Assembly (NCBI GenBank): GCA_002293455.1 | Contig: DBDH01000036.1 | Coordinates: 1 to 19,830 of the forward strand | Source of the DNA: Treponema sp. UBA937 | GTDB taxonomy: Bacteria > Spirochaetota > Spirochaetia > Treponematales > Breznakiellaceae | Direction: 5' to 3' | Length of the DNA: 19,830 nucleotides | Shown here: in pieces, positions 1 through 6,980 of the stretch | How the letters are laid out: each line of letters opens with the position of its first letter | Position numbering within the stretch: position 1 is the first letter of the stretch | The notes under the pieces: generated by a model | What the model saw: only the letters and a program-made list of their open reading frames with translations | What the model was told of the DNA's origin: nothing | Databases searched by the model: none | Made by a program: the position numbers and the translations under genes

Positions 1-453
1 TGCTGGCTGCTGGGCGGATTTGTTATTCAGTTTGTCGTCGCGCTGCTCGATCTTAAAAGCGGTAACCTTGCCGGCGGCAACACATTTCTGTTTTTCAGCG
101 CGTTTTTTATGCTGGTGAGCGGGCTGGAAATGTTGTTCAAATACAACGCCATACAGGCGGGTGCGCCGTTGGACGGAACAATTGACGGCTACGTATGGGC
201 GGCGCTGACCGTGGTGGTGTGGCTGTGGACGCCGGCCTTTTTCGCCAAATTCAGTCTTTTGTCGATCATCGTCCTATTGCTGGATGTCGCGCTGCCGTTT
301 ATCGCGCTCACCGACCTCGGCACGTTGCCGAAAAGTTACGCCCATATTTCGGCGTGGTCGTTATTGGCCGCAGCCGCGGTAGCCATTTACCTCTGTTCCG
401 CAATGGTCGTCAACTGGGCTTTCAAGAAAACGATTTACCCTCTGCCGAAATAA
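1..453 (+). CDS. SatP/YaaH (GPR1/FUN34) family acetate/succinate transporter, 3' part
   Basis: The reading frame is open from the first base of the window to the TAA at 451-453, so only the last 150 residues are seen and the start lies upstream. The sequence is strongly hydrophobic with about four membrane segments. It carries the family-like stretch GNLAGGNTFLFFSAFFM near residues 21-37, followed by a conserved-looking LEMLFKYN. Known members of this inner-membrane family move acetate, succinate and related monocarboxylates with protons. The end is short and basic (AFKKTIYPLPK), as expected for a cytoplasmic tail. The gene is visibly GC-richer than the genes that follow. No neighbour upstream can be seen. 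Family assignment is by recognition of the motif and hydropathy; the substrate is not known. Confidence 0.75.
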   Translation, partial: CWLLGGFVIQFVVALLDLKSGNLAGGNTFLFFSAFFMLVSGLEMLFKYNAIQAGAPLDGTIDGYVWAALTVVVWLWTPAFFAKFSLLSIIVLLLDVALPFIALTDLGTLPKSYAHISAWSLLAAAAVAIYLCSAMVVNWAFKKTIYPLPK

Positions 454-464
454 TGCGGGTTTAT

Positions 465-487
465 CCCCGGCCTCGTCACGGCCGGGG
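465..487 (+). terminator. GC-rich hairpin after the transporter gene
   Basis: A perfect 8-bp inverted repeat, CCCCGGCC at 465-472 and GGCCGGGG at 480-487, encloses a 7-nt loop. It begins 11 nt after the transporter stop codon. Only two T residues follow, so it is not a textbook Rho-independent terminator. Its place just after a stop codon and before an unrelated gene still favours a role in termination or 3'-end protection. Confidence 0.5.
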
Positions 488-578
488 TTCCGCCGCGAAA
501 AATCTCTGCCATGCGGTATGGACTTGTCTTCCCCGTCTTGCTCTCGAAAACAAAAAACATTCGTGATATATTTTCTTG

Positions 579-2387
579 ATGAAATTATTTGAACCCTTAC
601 AAATCGGAAGCCGTGTTTTAAAAAACAGGATTATGTTTCCGCCGGTAAATTTTTGTTTTGAGAATGATGATGAATGTCTTGCGCCGGAAACAATTCAGTA
701 TCTTGCGGACATTGCGCGCGGCGGTGCCGCTTATCTTGTGCTTGGTGAAATATATCCTGTTGAGGTAAAGAAAAAAAGTCCGAAGATTACGAGTGATCAT
801 CATATCGATGTGTTTAAAACATTATGCAATTCGATTCATGAACACGGAGCGTTGATAGGCGCTCAAATATATTACCCTGACGATTTTGATATTAGAATGA
901 TGCCGCGTGAAATGCTGATGCGGATCCGCGCGGATTATCTTCTTGCTGTTGATCGTCTTGTGCTTGCGGGATTTGATTCAATTCAATTGAGCGGCGAAAG
1001 GTTTTTAGGCAGCATGAGTTCCTCTCTTATCAATACACGGAACGATGAATACGGCGGCAGTCTTGAAAACCGGATGCGCTTTGCCTTGGAACTTATCGAG
1101 GAGATAAAAAAGCGTCATCATGAAATTATTCTGGAGTACAAACTCGCGGTGACGGATGATCCTTCATGGAAAGGCTTAACTTTGAATGAGGCAAAGCAAG
1201 CTGCGAAACTTTTGGAAGCGGCGGGTCTTGATCTCATCCATGCGGCGTTTACAAATCCATCGCACGGAGAGACGGTCCCGGCTATGGGGATAAAACCTTA
1301 CGGCTGCTTTACCAAAATTGCCGCCGAAATAAAAAAAGAAGTTTCGATTCCGGTTTCGGCTGTGGGAAGAATTATCGAAGCGCAGACGGCGGAAGCGGTT
1401 CTTGAAACCGGTCAGGCGGATTTGATCGCGCTTGGACGAGCGTTGATCGCCGACCCTCTTTGGCCGGAAAAAGTTTTAGAGAATAAACCGATTCGTTATT
1501 GTGTGTCTTGTAATAAATGTCTCGATAAAATCGCGGACGAAAAAAAACTTCGGTGCGGCCTTCATGCGGGAAGCGGCGCGGATAGATTTATAAAAAAAGA
1601 AAGTCCCCAAAACATTATTGTCACGGGCGGAGGACCCTCGGGAATGGAAGCCGCAAGGATTGCCGCCTTGCGGGGACATCATGTTACGCTATATGAAAAA
1701 ACATATCGGCTGGGCGGACAGATTTTGCTCGCGTCGGTTCCTCCGAGAAAAAGAGAACTGCTCCGCTTCGTCAATTTCCTTAGCGATGAATTGATCCGGC
1801 TGAATGTAAATATACAGCTTGGCAAAGAAATTGATGAAGATATTATCATCGCGCAAAAACCTGATCATGTTATTATCGCGGTTGGGGCAATGAGCGTGTC
1901 GCTTCCCGTGGAAGGAGCCGCTCTTCCCCATGTGTTTGATTCCTGGGATGTGCTTGCCGGACGTAAACAAGTTTTCGGGAGAACAGCGGTTATCGGCGGC
2001 GGACTTGTCGGTATTGAAATTGCCGAGTATCTTTGTACAGAAGGGAACCGGGTTTTCATTGTTGAGATGGAAGATGCCGTAGGAATAGGGCAGTCGCCAA
2101 GTATATGGCCTGCGATGATGGAAAATTATAAGAAGCACGGCGTACAGTTTTTCGCATCTCATACATTGAAACGAATTGTAAAAGACGGGATTATGTGCGC
2201 CGCAAAAAATGGAGAAGTACGCATCCCCTGCGATAGTGTTGTGATGGCGGTTAACGGACGCTCACGAATGTTTCCGGTTGATAATATCAGAAAGGCGGGG
2301 ATACAAGTTGATATGATTGGAGACTGCAAGCAAATTGGAGACATTGAAGCGGCGGTACATTCTGCGGCGGATTTATTCGTAAGGTAA
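579..2387 (+). CDS. Old Yellow Enzyme / 2,4-dienoyl-CoA reductase-like NAD(P)H:flavin oxidoreductase
   Basis: This 602-residue protein has the full multi-domain layout of the family. An FMN TIM barrel spans about residues 1-300, with the signature RNDEYGGSLENR near 154-165 and GRALIADPLWPEK near 287-298. A four-cysteine cluster follows (Cys308, Cys311, Cys314, Cys326), probably for 4Fe-4S. Next come an FAD-type dinucleotide fold (TGGGPSGMEAA near 349-359) and an NAD(P)H fold (IGGGLVGIEIAEYL near 472-485). Enzymes of this type pass hydride from NAD(P)H through FAD, Fe-S and FMN to an activated double bond. The usual HGAHGY substrate/proton-donor segment before the RNDEYGGS motif is replaced by SGERFL, so the substrate may be unusual. 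A TTG lies just before the ATG at 579; the ATG is preferred although no clear Shine-Dalgarno is seen. The nudC gene follows within 9-12 nt, probably in one transcript. Confidence 0.85.
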   Translation: MKLFEPLQIGSRVLKNRIMFPPVNFCFENDDECLAPETIQYLADIARGGAAYLVLGEIYPVEVKKKSPKITSDHHIDVFKTLCNSIHEHGALIGAQIYYPDDFDIRMMPREMLMRIRADYLLAVDRLVLAGFDSIQLSGERFLGSMSSSLINTRNDEYGGSLENRMRFALELIEEIKKRHHEIILEYKLAVTDDPSWKGLTLNEAKQAAKLLEAAGLDLIHAAFTNPSHGETVPAMGIKPYGCFTKIAAEIKKEVSIPVSAVGRIIEAQTAEAVLETGQADLIALGRALIADPLWPEKVLENKPIRYCVSCNKCLDKIADEKKLRCGLHAGSGADRFIKKESPQNIIVTGGGPSGMEAARIAALRGHHVTLYEKTYRLGGQILLASVPPRKRELLRFVNFLSDELIRLNVNIQLGKEIDEDIIIAQKPDHVIIAVGAMSVSLPVEGAALPHVFDSWDVLAGRKQVFGRTAVIGGGLVGIEIAEYLCTEGNRVFIVEMEDAVGIGQSPSIWPAMMENYKKHGVQFFASHTLKRIVKDGIMCAAKNGEVRIPCDSVVMAVNGRSRMFPVDNIRKAGIQVDMIGDCKQIGDIEAAVHSAADLFVR

Positions 2388-2396
2388 AGGAAAATG

Positions 2397-3242
2397 ATGA
2401 TGGATTTAAATGATAGAATCTTTTTTTTCCAGGGAACTGATTTAGTTGTGCCGGAAAAAATACAGGACGAAGATATTATCCGAAGTTCTGCCGCCGGTCC
2501 GGTTGAATGGCAGAATGATCTTCTGAACTTTGCTGCGCGAAGCGCCGCTCCTGTTACGCCGGAAAAAATTCGTCTGTTCGACAAAAGCAGTTTTGTTTCC
2601 GCCGCATTGCTGGATGATTCGTTTCTTTTGTCTGATGAATGGAAACGGGTTTCCATTCGATCTATCCTTTGTTATGCCGAACGGAATGATTTTGGATTTT
2701 CTTCCGATGTTGAATTAATTCTCCGCGCGTATCACATTCTTCAATGGAAAAAGAACACCGTATTCTGCGGACGCTGCGGCGGAAAAAATAAAGATTCTGA
2801 AAAAGATATTTCACGGATTTGCGGTTCCTGCGGAAATATTATTTTCCCAAGAATCTCTCCGGCGGTGATCGTATTAATTACTAATGAAGACGATCATATT
2901 CTCCTGGCGAAGAACCGGAATTTCAAACATCAATTTTACAGTCTCATTGCGGGCTTTGTTGAGGCGGGTGAATCTTTGGAAGAGACTGTTGTAAGGGAAA
3001 TAAAAGAAGAAGTCAACATCGATGTAGATTCGGTTCGCTATGTTCTTTCACAGCCGTGGCCTTTCCCTGATTCCATCATGTTAGGATTCTGCGCAAAGTA
3101 TTCTGGAGGAGCGTTGAAGCCTGACGGAGATGAGATCCTTGATGCGGGATGGTTTTCGCGCGGAGAACTTCCAGAGATTCCAAATCATGGATCAATCGCA
3201 AGATATATGATTGATCAATGGCAGGAGGGAAAAAGTTTATGA
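2397..3242 (+). CDS. nudC: NADH pyrophosphatase / NAD-cap decapping Nudix hydrolase NudC
   Basis: Known NudC enzymes cut NAD(H) to NMN(H) and AMP and remove NAD caps from RNA 5' ends. Residue numbers here count from the first of three consecutive ATGs (2394, 2397, 2400). A zinc ribbon is present (Cys125, Cys128, Cys143, Cys146), then a Nudix box running from Gly187 through Glu193 and R201-E202 to E205-E206. After it comes SQPWPFPDS at 219-227, the stretch that marks the NADH pyrophosphatase subfamily. The Gly normally near the end of the Nudix box is Asn208. The AAAGGA at 2386-2391 lies only 2 nt from the first ATG, 5 from the second and 8 from the third, so a start at 2397 or 2400 is likelier. 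The gene follows the flavin reductase closely, suggesting an operon. The four cysteines and the SQPWPFP motif make the call firm. Confidence 0.93.
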   Translation: MMDLNDRIFFFQGTDLVVPEKIQDEDIIRSSAAGPVEWQNDLLNFAARSAAPVTPEKIRLFDKSSFVSAALLDDSFLLSDEWKRVSIRSILCYAERNDFGFSSDVELILRAYHILQWKKNTVFCGRCGGKNKDSEKDISRICGSCGNIIFPRISPAVIVLITNEDDHILLAKNRNFKHQFYSLIAGFVEAGESLEETVVREIKEEVNIDVDSVRYVLSQPWPFPDSIMLGFCAKYSGGALKPDGDEILDAGWFSRGELPEIPNHGSIARYMIDQWQEGKSL

Positions 3243-3267
3243 CATGTCATCATAGTGAGATTGAAGA

Positions 3268-3736
3268 ATGAAAAATAATTTTATCAATGTGACTTTAGAC
3301 AACCTTGAGCAGGAACATTTGTGCTGTATTATCCGCAGTAAAAAATTTCACCCCGGCATTGATGCAAAGAAGCGATGGCTTTCCGAACGGATTAAAGAAG
3401 GTCATGTGTTTAGAAAGCTAAACGAAAAAGCTGTCGTCTTTATTGAATATGCTCCGCTCGAAACGGCATGGGTTCCTGTCATCGGAAAAAATTATTATTA
3501 CCTCTATTGTTTATGGGTTACCGGTGCAATGCCCTTTTGTTTTTCAAAATGTCGAAATGATAAAACAATATTGTGAGGCGAATGCGGTTCCTGTTTCTTT
3601 TATGCAAGTGGATACACTGCAAAAAGCAAAAGAGCTTCCTTGCGTTTTTAATAATTGGGCGGTGTTTTATAAAGGGAAGTTTGAAACGGTAAATCTTTTG
3701 GACATCGCTTCCTTAAAACGAATACTCGCAAGATGA
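3268..3736 (+). pseudogene. YoaP-like N-acetyltransferase, internally deleted and frameshifted
   Basis: Two reading frames together make the two ends of one YoaP-like protein. The first frame (from ATG 3268) gives an N-terminal half of about 86 residues ending in YLYCLWVTG, which matches the start of the GNAT fold in this family. It then runs out of homology and stops at 3576. The second frame resumes at about 3528 with QCPFVFQN and continues to a TGA at 3734-3736; it resembles the thioredoxin-like C-terminal domain of YoaP proteins (a QCPF start and a WAVFYKGKFET stretch). Family members are about 250 residues. Here roughly 100 residues, including the acetyl-CoA-binding part, are missing between 3525 and 3528, and the frame changes there. 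This points to a deletion rather than two genes. The domain identities are from memory of the family. The acetyltransferase activity should be lost. Confidence 0.65.
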
Positions 3737-3742
3737 ATTTGT

Positions 3743-4534
3743 TTATGCTATTAATCGTGCTTTCAGGCTGAATGAAAATGGAAGTTTTTTATCAAAAAAC
3801 GGATAATGATACAATCCATTCCCAAGATTTTCCATTCCGCCGCCGTTAAAAAATAAACGGTCATATTCATTGAAATATTCTATCTTTAGTCCTTCTTTTG
3901 CCAATGGATTAATGATATCGCTGACTTTATGCATCCATTCATAATTAACACCCATTGTATTCTCTGTGCAATAATCGTTCATTTCCTCGAAGCATTCCGA
4001 CTCTCTGATAAAATACGGATATGTTATCTCAAGTTTATTTTCACTGAGCTTATCCGCGTCAAACGTCATAAAAAATGGATGCGAATCAAACACATACAAA
4101 ACGCCGTTTTGTTTCAATAAATGTTTTATCGTTTCCGCCCATTGAGCGAGATCAGGCAGCCAGCACAACACACCTTCCGATGTAAACACCATGTCATATT
4201 TTTTATGATGATGCTCTTTCAGTTTCATTATGTCCGATGCAATAAAATCAATATTCTTAATGTTCAATTCCTGTACCATTTTGTTTGCATAAAAAATATT
4301 CTCAGGAACCAAATCAACCCCGGTAACGATTGCTCCTTTTTGCGCAAGCAAAACCGTATCGGCGCCGGTATTACATTGAAGATGAATTATAGATTTTCCT
4401 GAAATATCACCCAGCTCTTCATCAATAATTGGATTAAAACTATGGGACTTATTCTGTATCGCTTTTTTATAATGTTCATAATGACCTTTCGATAAAGATC
4501 CCCAGGCTTCTTTGTTCGCTTCAATTTCTTTCAT
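3743..4534 (-). CDS. Class I SAM-dependent methyltransferase
   Basis: This 263-residue protein has a Rossmann-type methyltransferase core. Motif I is IIHLQCNTGADTVLLA (about 49-64), of the LQC-x-x-G subtype. The strand with the ribose-binding acid is VTGVDLV (Asp74), then FIASDIMKL (98-106) and the motif IV-like YDMVFTSEGVLCWLPDL (113-129). The C-terminal part is variable and rich in aromatic residues, as in small-molecule methyltransferases. The substrate cannot be told. The start ATG at 4534 has a good Shine-Dalgarno (AGAGGT at 4543-4548 on the minus strand, spacing 8). The gene converges with the YoaP-like pseudogene and diverges from the DJ-1 family gene across 258 bp. Confidence 0.85.
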   Translation of the reverse strand: MKEIEANKEAWGSLSKGHYEHYKKAIQNKSHSFNPIIDEELGDISGKSIIHLQCNTGADTVLLAQKGAIVTGVDLVPENIFYANKMVQELNIKNIDFIASDIMKLKEHHHKKYDMVFTSEGVLCWLPDLAQWAETIKHLLKQNGVLYVFDSHPFFMTFDADKLSENKLEITYPYFIRESECFEEMNDYCTENTMGVNYEWMHKVSDIINPLAKEGLKIEYFNEYDRLFFNGGGMENLGNGLYHYPFFDKKLPFSFSLKARLIA

Positions 4535-4792
4535 TTATGCAGACCTCTTTGTCTGAGATGATAACAAATAATTCCGCGGAGTAATAGTGTAAAATCATTG
4601 ATTGCTTATAAAAAATGTAAGACGATAGGATCATTTTATGGAATTAATGGGAAGCGGAATGTAAAATGTTTTTTCTATTACGCAATTGCTTTCACAAAAT
4701 TATTGTATCATACTGAATAGAACGAAAGACTACAGGCAGTTACCGGATTGAAAAAAATAGAAAAATTGAAAACCAATTGGAGATGAAAACAC

Positions 4793-5383
4793 ATGATGAA
4801 TTTTAATTGTTTATTGTTCAATAATTTTGAAACACTCGATCTTTTCGGTCCCGTCGAAGTATTTGGAAAATTAGATGAAGTCCGTATCAATTATTTTTCG
4901 ATAAGCGGCGGAGAAATAATCAATGCAGATAACATTAGAATAATAACCGAAGATATAGACAAGATTGAAAAACATGATGTTCTTTTAATACCGGGCGGAA
5001 GGGGAACAAGAGATTTAGTTAATGATGATGCGTTTATCGAAAAAATAAAAATCATTGCGGAAAAATCAACGTGGTGTTTGACTGTGTGTACTGGTTCGGC
5101 ATTGCTGGCAAAAACAGGACTGCTTGATAATATTGACGCCGCATCAAACAAAAGATCTTTTGCATGGGTGAAAACAAACGGCAAAAATGTAATATGGAAA
5201 GAAAAAGCCCGCTGGGTCGCAGACAAAAAATTTTATACATCGTCGGGAATATCCGCGGGAATTGATATGAGTTTAGGATTTGTCTATGACCGCTTTGGGG
5301 AAGAAAAAGCAAAAGAGATAAGCGGCATCATGGAATATATATGGAATGATGATAAGGACAATGATTCGTTTTCAGTTAATTAA
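4793..5383 (+). CDS. DJ-1/PfpI family protein
   Basis: The 196-residue protein spans a single DJ-1/PfpI (class I glutamine amidotransferase-like) domain. Visible motifs are LDLFGPVEVFG (15-25, with Glu22 where a catalytic-site acid is expected), LLIPGGRGTRD (64-74), the nucleophile elbow TVCTGSALLAKTGLLD with Cys99, and TSSGISAGID near 150-160. This pattern resembles isonitrile-hydratase-like members and the sensor domain of some AraC-type regulators, but no helix-turn-helix is present. It may act as a stand-alone hydratase, glyoxalase-like or stress protein; the reaction is not determined. The start at 4793 is supported by GGAGA at 4779-4783. A second ATG follows directly. The AraC/GyrI genes downstream lie in the same direction. 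Confidence 0.82.
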   Translation: MMNFNCLLFNNFETLDLFGPVEVFGKLDEVRINYFSISGGEIINADNIRIITEDIDKIEKHDVLLIPGGRGTRDLVNDDAFIEKIKIIAEKSTWCLTVCTGSALLAKTGLLDNIDAASNKRSFAWVKTNGKNVIWKEKARWVADKKFYTSSGISAGIDMSLGFVYDRFGEEKAKEISGIMEYIWNDDKDNDSFSVN

Positions 5384-5484
5384 AAAGAGCATTGCCGGAC
5401 AAGCGGATTTCTTTTTTATTATGTAAAATGATAGCCGCACTCAGGGCGAAAGAGCCAAATCCAAATGAAAAAAGGAAAATTGAC

Positions 5485-5958
5485 ATGGCAAGAGTATCAG
5501 AAATTATGGTGAAGCAGTTTCCGGAGCAGCGTATGCTTATGATGCGTAAGACCATACACTTTTTTACAGAATACAGTGATTTTATCGGAACCGCAATTAA
5601 CAGCATCCTCCCGCTTATTGAAGAAAGCGGCGCATTTCCCAGCAGCGGCCTGGTTGTGTGTTTTCACAACATTGATCTGGAAGCACTGGATGTGGAAATC
5701 GGTTTTCAGATTGCGCAGCCGATTGAAGCAAAAGGTGATGTAACTGTGCAGATTCTTCTCGGCTGCATTGCTGCTGTTACAATCGACCGGGGACCTTATG
5801 AAAAGCAGGATCCCACGCTTGAAGAACTAATGAAGTGGATACCCGAACACGGCTATGAACCGGACGGCGGAGTTTATTACTACTATTTGAACGGCGAAGA
5901 TCAGCCTGAAAACGAATACCTAACCGAGATGCGCATACCGGTGAAGAGGAAGAAGTGA
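5485..5958 (+). CDS. GyrI-like small-molecule-binding (effector-binding) domain protein
   Basis: From the ATG at 5485 this gives 157 residues, which fits a single GyrI-like/effector-binding domain. Features include a repeated alternation of beta strands, the central VEIGFQIAQPIEAKGDV stretch, VTIDRGPYEKQ and a C-terminal strand ending in LTEMRIPVKRKK. Such domains bind hydrophobic or cationic small molecules and are usually fused to AraC or MerR DNA-binding domains. Here there is no DNA-binding part. The frame is open upstream to a TTG at 5392, but the ATG at 5485 is preceded by AAAGGA at 5471-5475 and is the natural start. Only one base separates its stop from the AraC gene, so the two are almost certainly co-translated and may share a ligand. 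Confidence 0.75.
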   Translation: MARVSEIMVKQFPEQRMLMMRKTIHFFTEYSDFIGTAINSILPLIEESGAFPSSGLVVCFHNIDLEALDVEIGFQIAQPIEAKGDVTVQILLGCIAAVTIDRGPYEKQDPTLEELMKWIPEHGYEPDGGVYYYYLNGEDQPENEYLTEMRIPVKRKK

Positions 5959-5959
5959 A

Positions 5960-6868
5960 ATGCACGCGTGGGAATCGATACAAAGAGTTTTAGATTTTAT
6001 TGAGAATCATATAGCCGAAAATAAAACGCCCGCGGAACTGGCGGAGATTGCTTGTCTTTCGCCGTTTTACTTTCAGCGTTTGTTTACACGTCTTGTGAAG
6101 CGCCCGGTTAACGATTATATCAAAATGCGCCGCCTTGCTCATGCCTGTGAAACGCTTGAAGATAAAAGCAAACGCATTTTGGATATTGCGCTTGAATGCG
6201 GTTTTAACAGTCATGAGTTTTTTACCAAGACTTTCAAAAACGCTTTCGGAATCACGCCGGAAGAATACCGGGAACATCCGGTTATGCTCAACCAATTCGA
6301 TAAACCTGATTTACTTTTGAATTACGTTGTGATTGACGAAGGAGTTCCATTAATAAGCGACAGCCTTGTTCTGGAGTTTAACAAAAAAACGTTGGAGCAG
6401 CCTATAATCTTTATGGGCTTAACGGGAGTCATACCTATCAAAGATCAAATGCCTCTTGGTGAAGCAACCGGCATAGATATGCCCGGAGAAGTGTGGAATA
6501 GGTTTCATACAATAAAACATTCTATTCCAAGAATAAGCGGCGGACGGGAACTTGGTGCCGCTTATTTGGGTGACGCGCCGAAGGGATGTTTTACTTACTT
6601 TGCCGGAGCCGAAGTAGAAGATAAAACAGAAGATTCGCGTTTTCAAAAATGGGTACTTCCCGCGGGAAATTATATTGTCTGCGGATTTGAAGCGGAAAAT
6701 TTTGAACTCCTTGTAACCGTCGCTCTCAATAAAGCGGTAAAATATAGCATACACTGGCTTGAAAAGCATAATTTAAAAATGGATGCTTATTCTCCCGAAA
6801 TGTATTACGACAGTACACCGGAGGCAACCTATATGGAACTATGGCTGCCTGTATTAGAAACAAGGTAA
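5960..6868 (+). CDS. AraC-family transcriptional regulator with C-terminal GyrI-like domain
   Basis: This 302-residue protein starts with the paired helix-turn-helix of the AraC/XylS family. The first helix-turn-helix is around residues 25-45 (AELAEIACLSPFYFQRLF) and the second around 73-105 (ILDIALECGFNSHEFFTKTF through GITPEEYR). Residues from about 125 to the end form a GyrI-like effector-binding domain, with FTYFAGAEVE, VLPAGNYIVCGFEA and a C-terminal strand YMELWLPVLETR. This is the Rob/SoxS-like layout with a C-terminal sensor. The ATG at 5960 has AGAGGA at 5945-5950. The gene directly follows the free GyrI-like protein. It probably senses a small toxic compound and controls this local cluster; the ligand is unknown. 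Confidence 0.88.
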   Translation: MHAWESIQRVLDFIENHIAENKTPAELAEIACLSPFYFQRLFTRLVKRPVNDYIKMRRLAHACETLEDKSKRILDIALECGFNSHEFFTKTFKNAFGITPEEYREHPVMLNQFDKPDLLLNYVVIDEGVPLISDSLVLEFNKKTLEQPIIFMGLTGVIPIKDQMPLGEATGIDMPGEVWNRFHTIKHSIPRISGGRELGAAYLGDAPKGCFTYFAGAEVEDKTEDSRFQKWVLPAGNYIVCGFEAENFELLVTVALNKAVKYSIHWLEKHNLKMDAYSPEMYYDSTPEATYMELWLPVLETR

Positions 6869-6872
6869 TCTT

Positions 6873-6980
6873 ATGGAATGGAATGATTTATTCAACAAAG
6901 AAAATGAACCATCAAATCAAGAGATAAAAGAATTTGTTGATACTCCTTTGTATGATGACATTATTTTTGTCAGGTTTTGA
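6873..6980 (+). pseudogene. 5' remnant of a DUF3788 family gene
   Basis: An ATG at 6873, preceded by AAGG at 6862-6865, opens a 35-codon frame. Its first 30 residues (starting MEWNDLFNKENEPS and continuing to DTPLYDDI) closely resemble the N-terminus of DUF3788 proteins as I remember them. Those proteins are well over 100 residues and often lie next to AraC/GyrI genes. Here the frame breaks off after LYDDI, adds five unrelated residues and stops at 6978-6980. The last 11 bases overlap the end of the convergent fumarase gene. It is best read as a gene cut off by a deletion or rearrangement whose breakpoint lies near 6960. A genuinely small peptide remains possible. Confidence 0.5.

Noticed and set aside
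195..566. Open frame overlapping the transporter gene in another phase
   Set aside because: The other frame has membrane segments and family motifs; this one is Arg-rich and has no support.
5392..5484. TTG-initiated extension of the GyrI-like gene
   Set aside because: The ATG at 5485 has AAAGGA at good spacing and gives the usual domain length; the extension has no family character.
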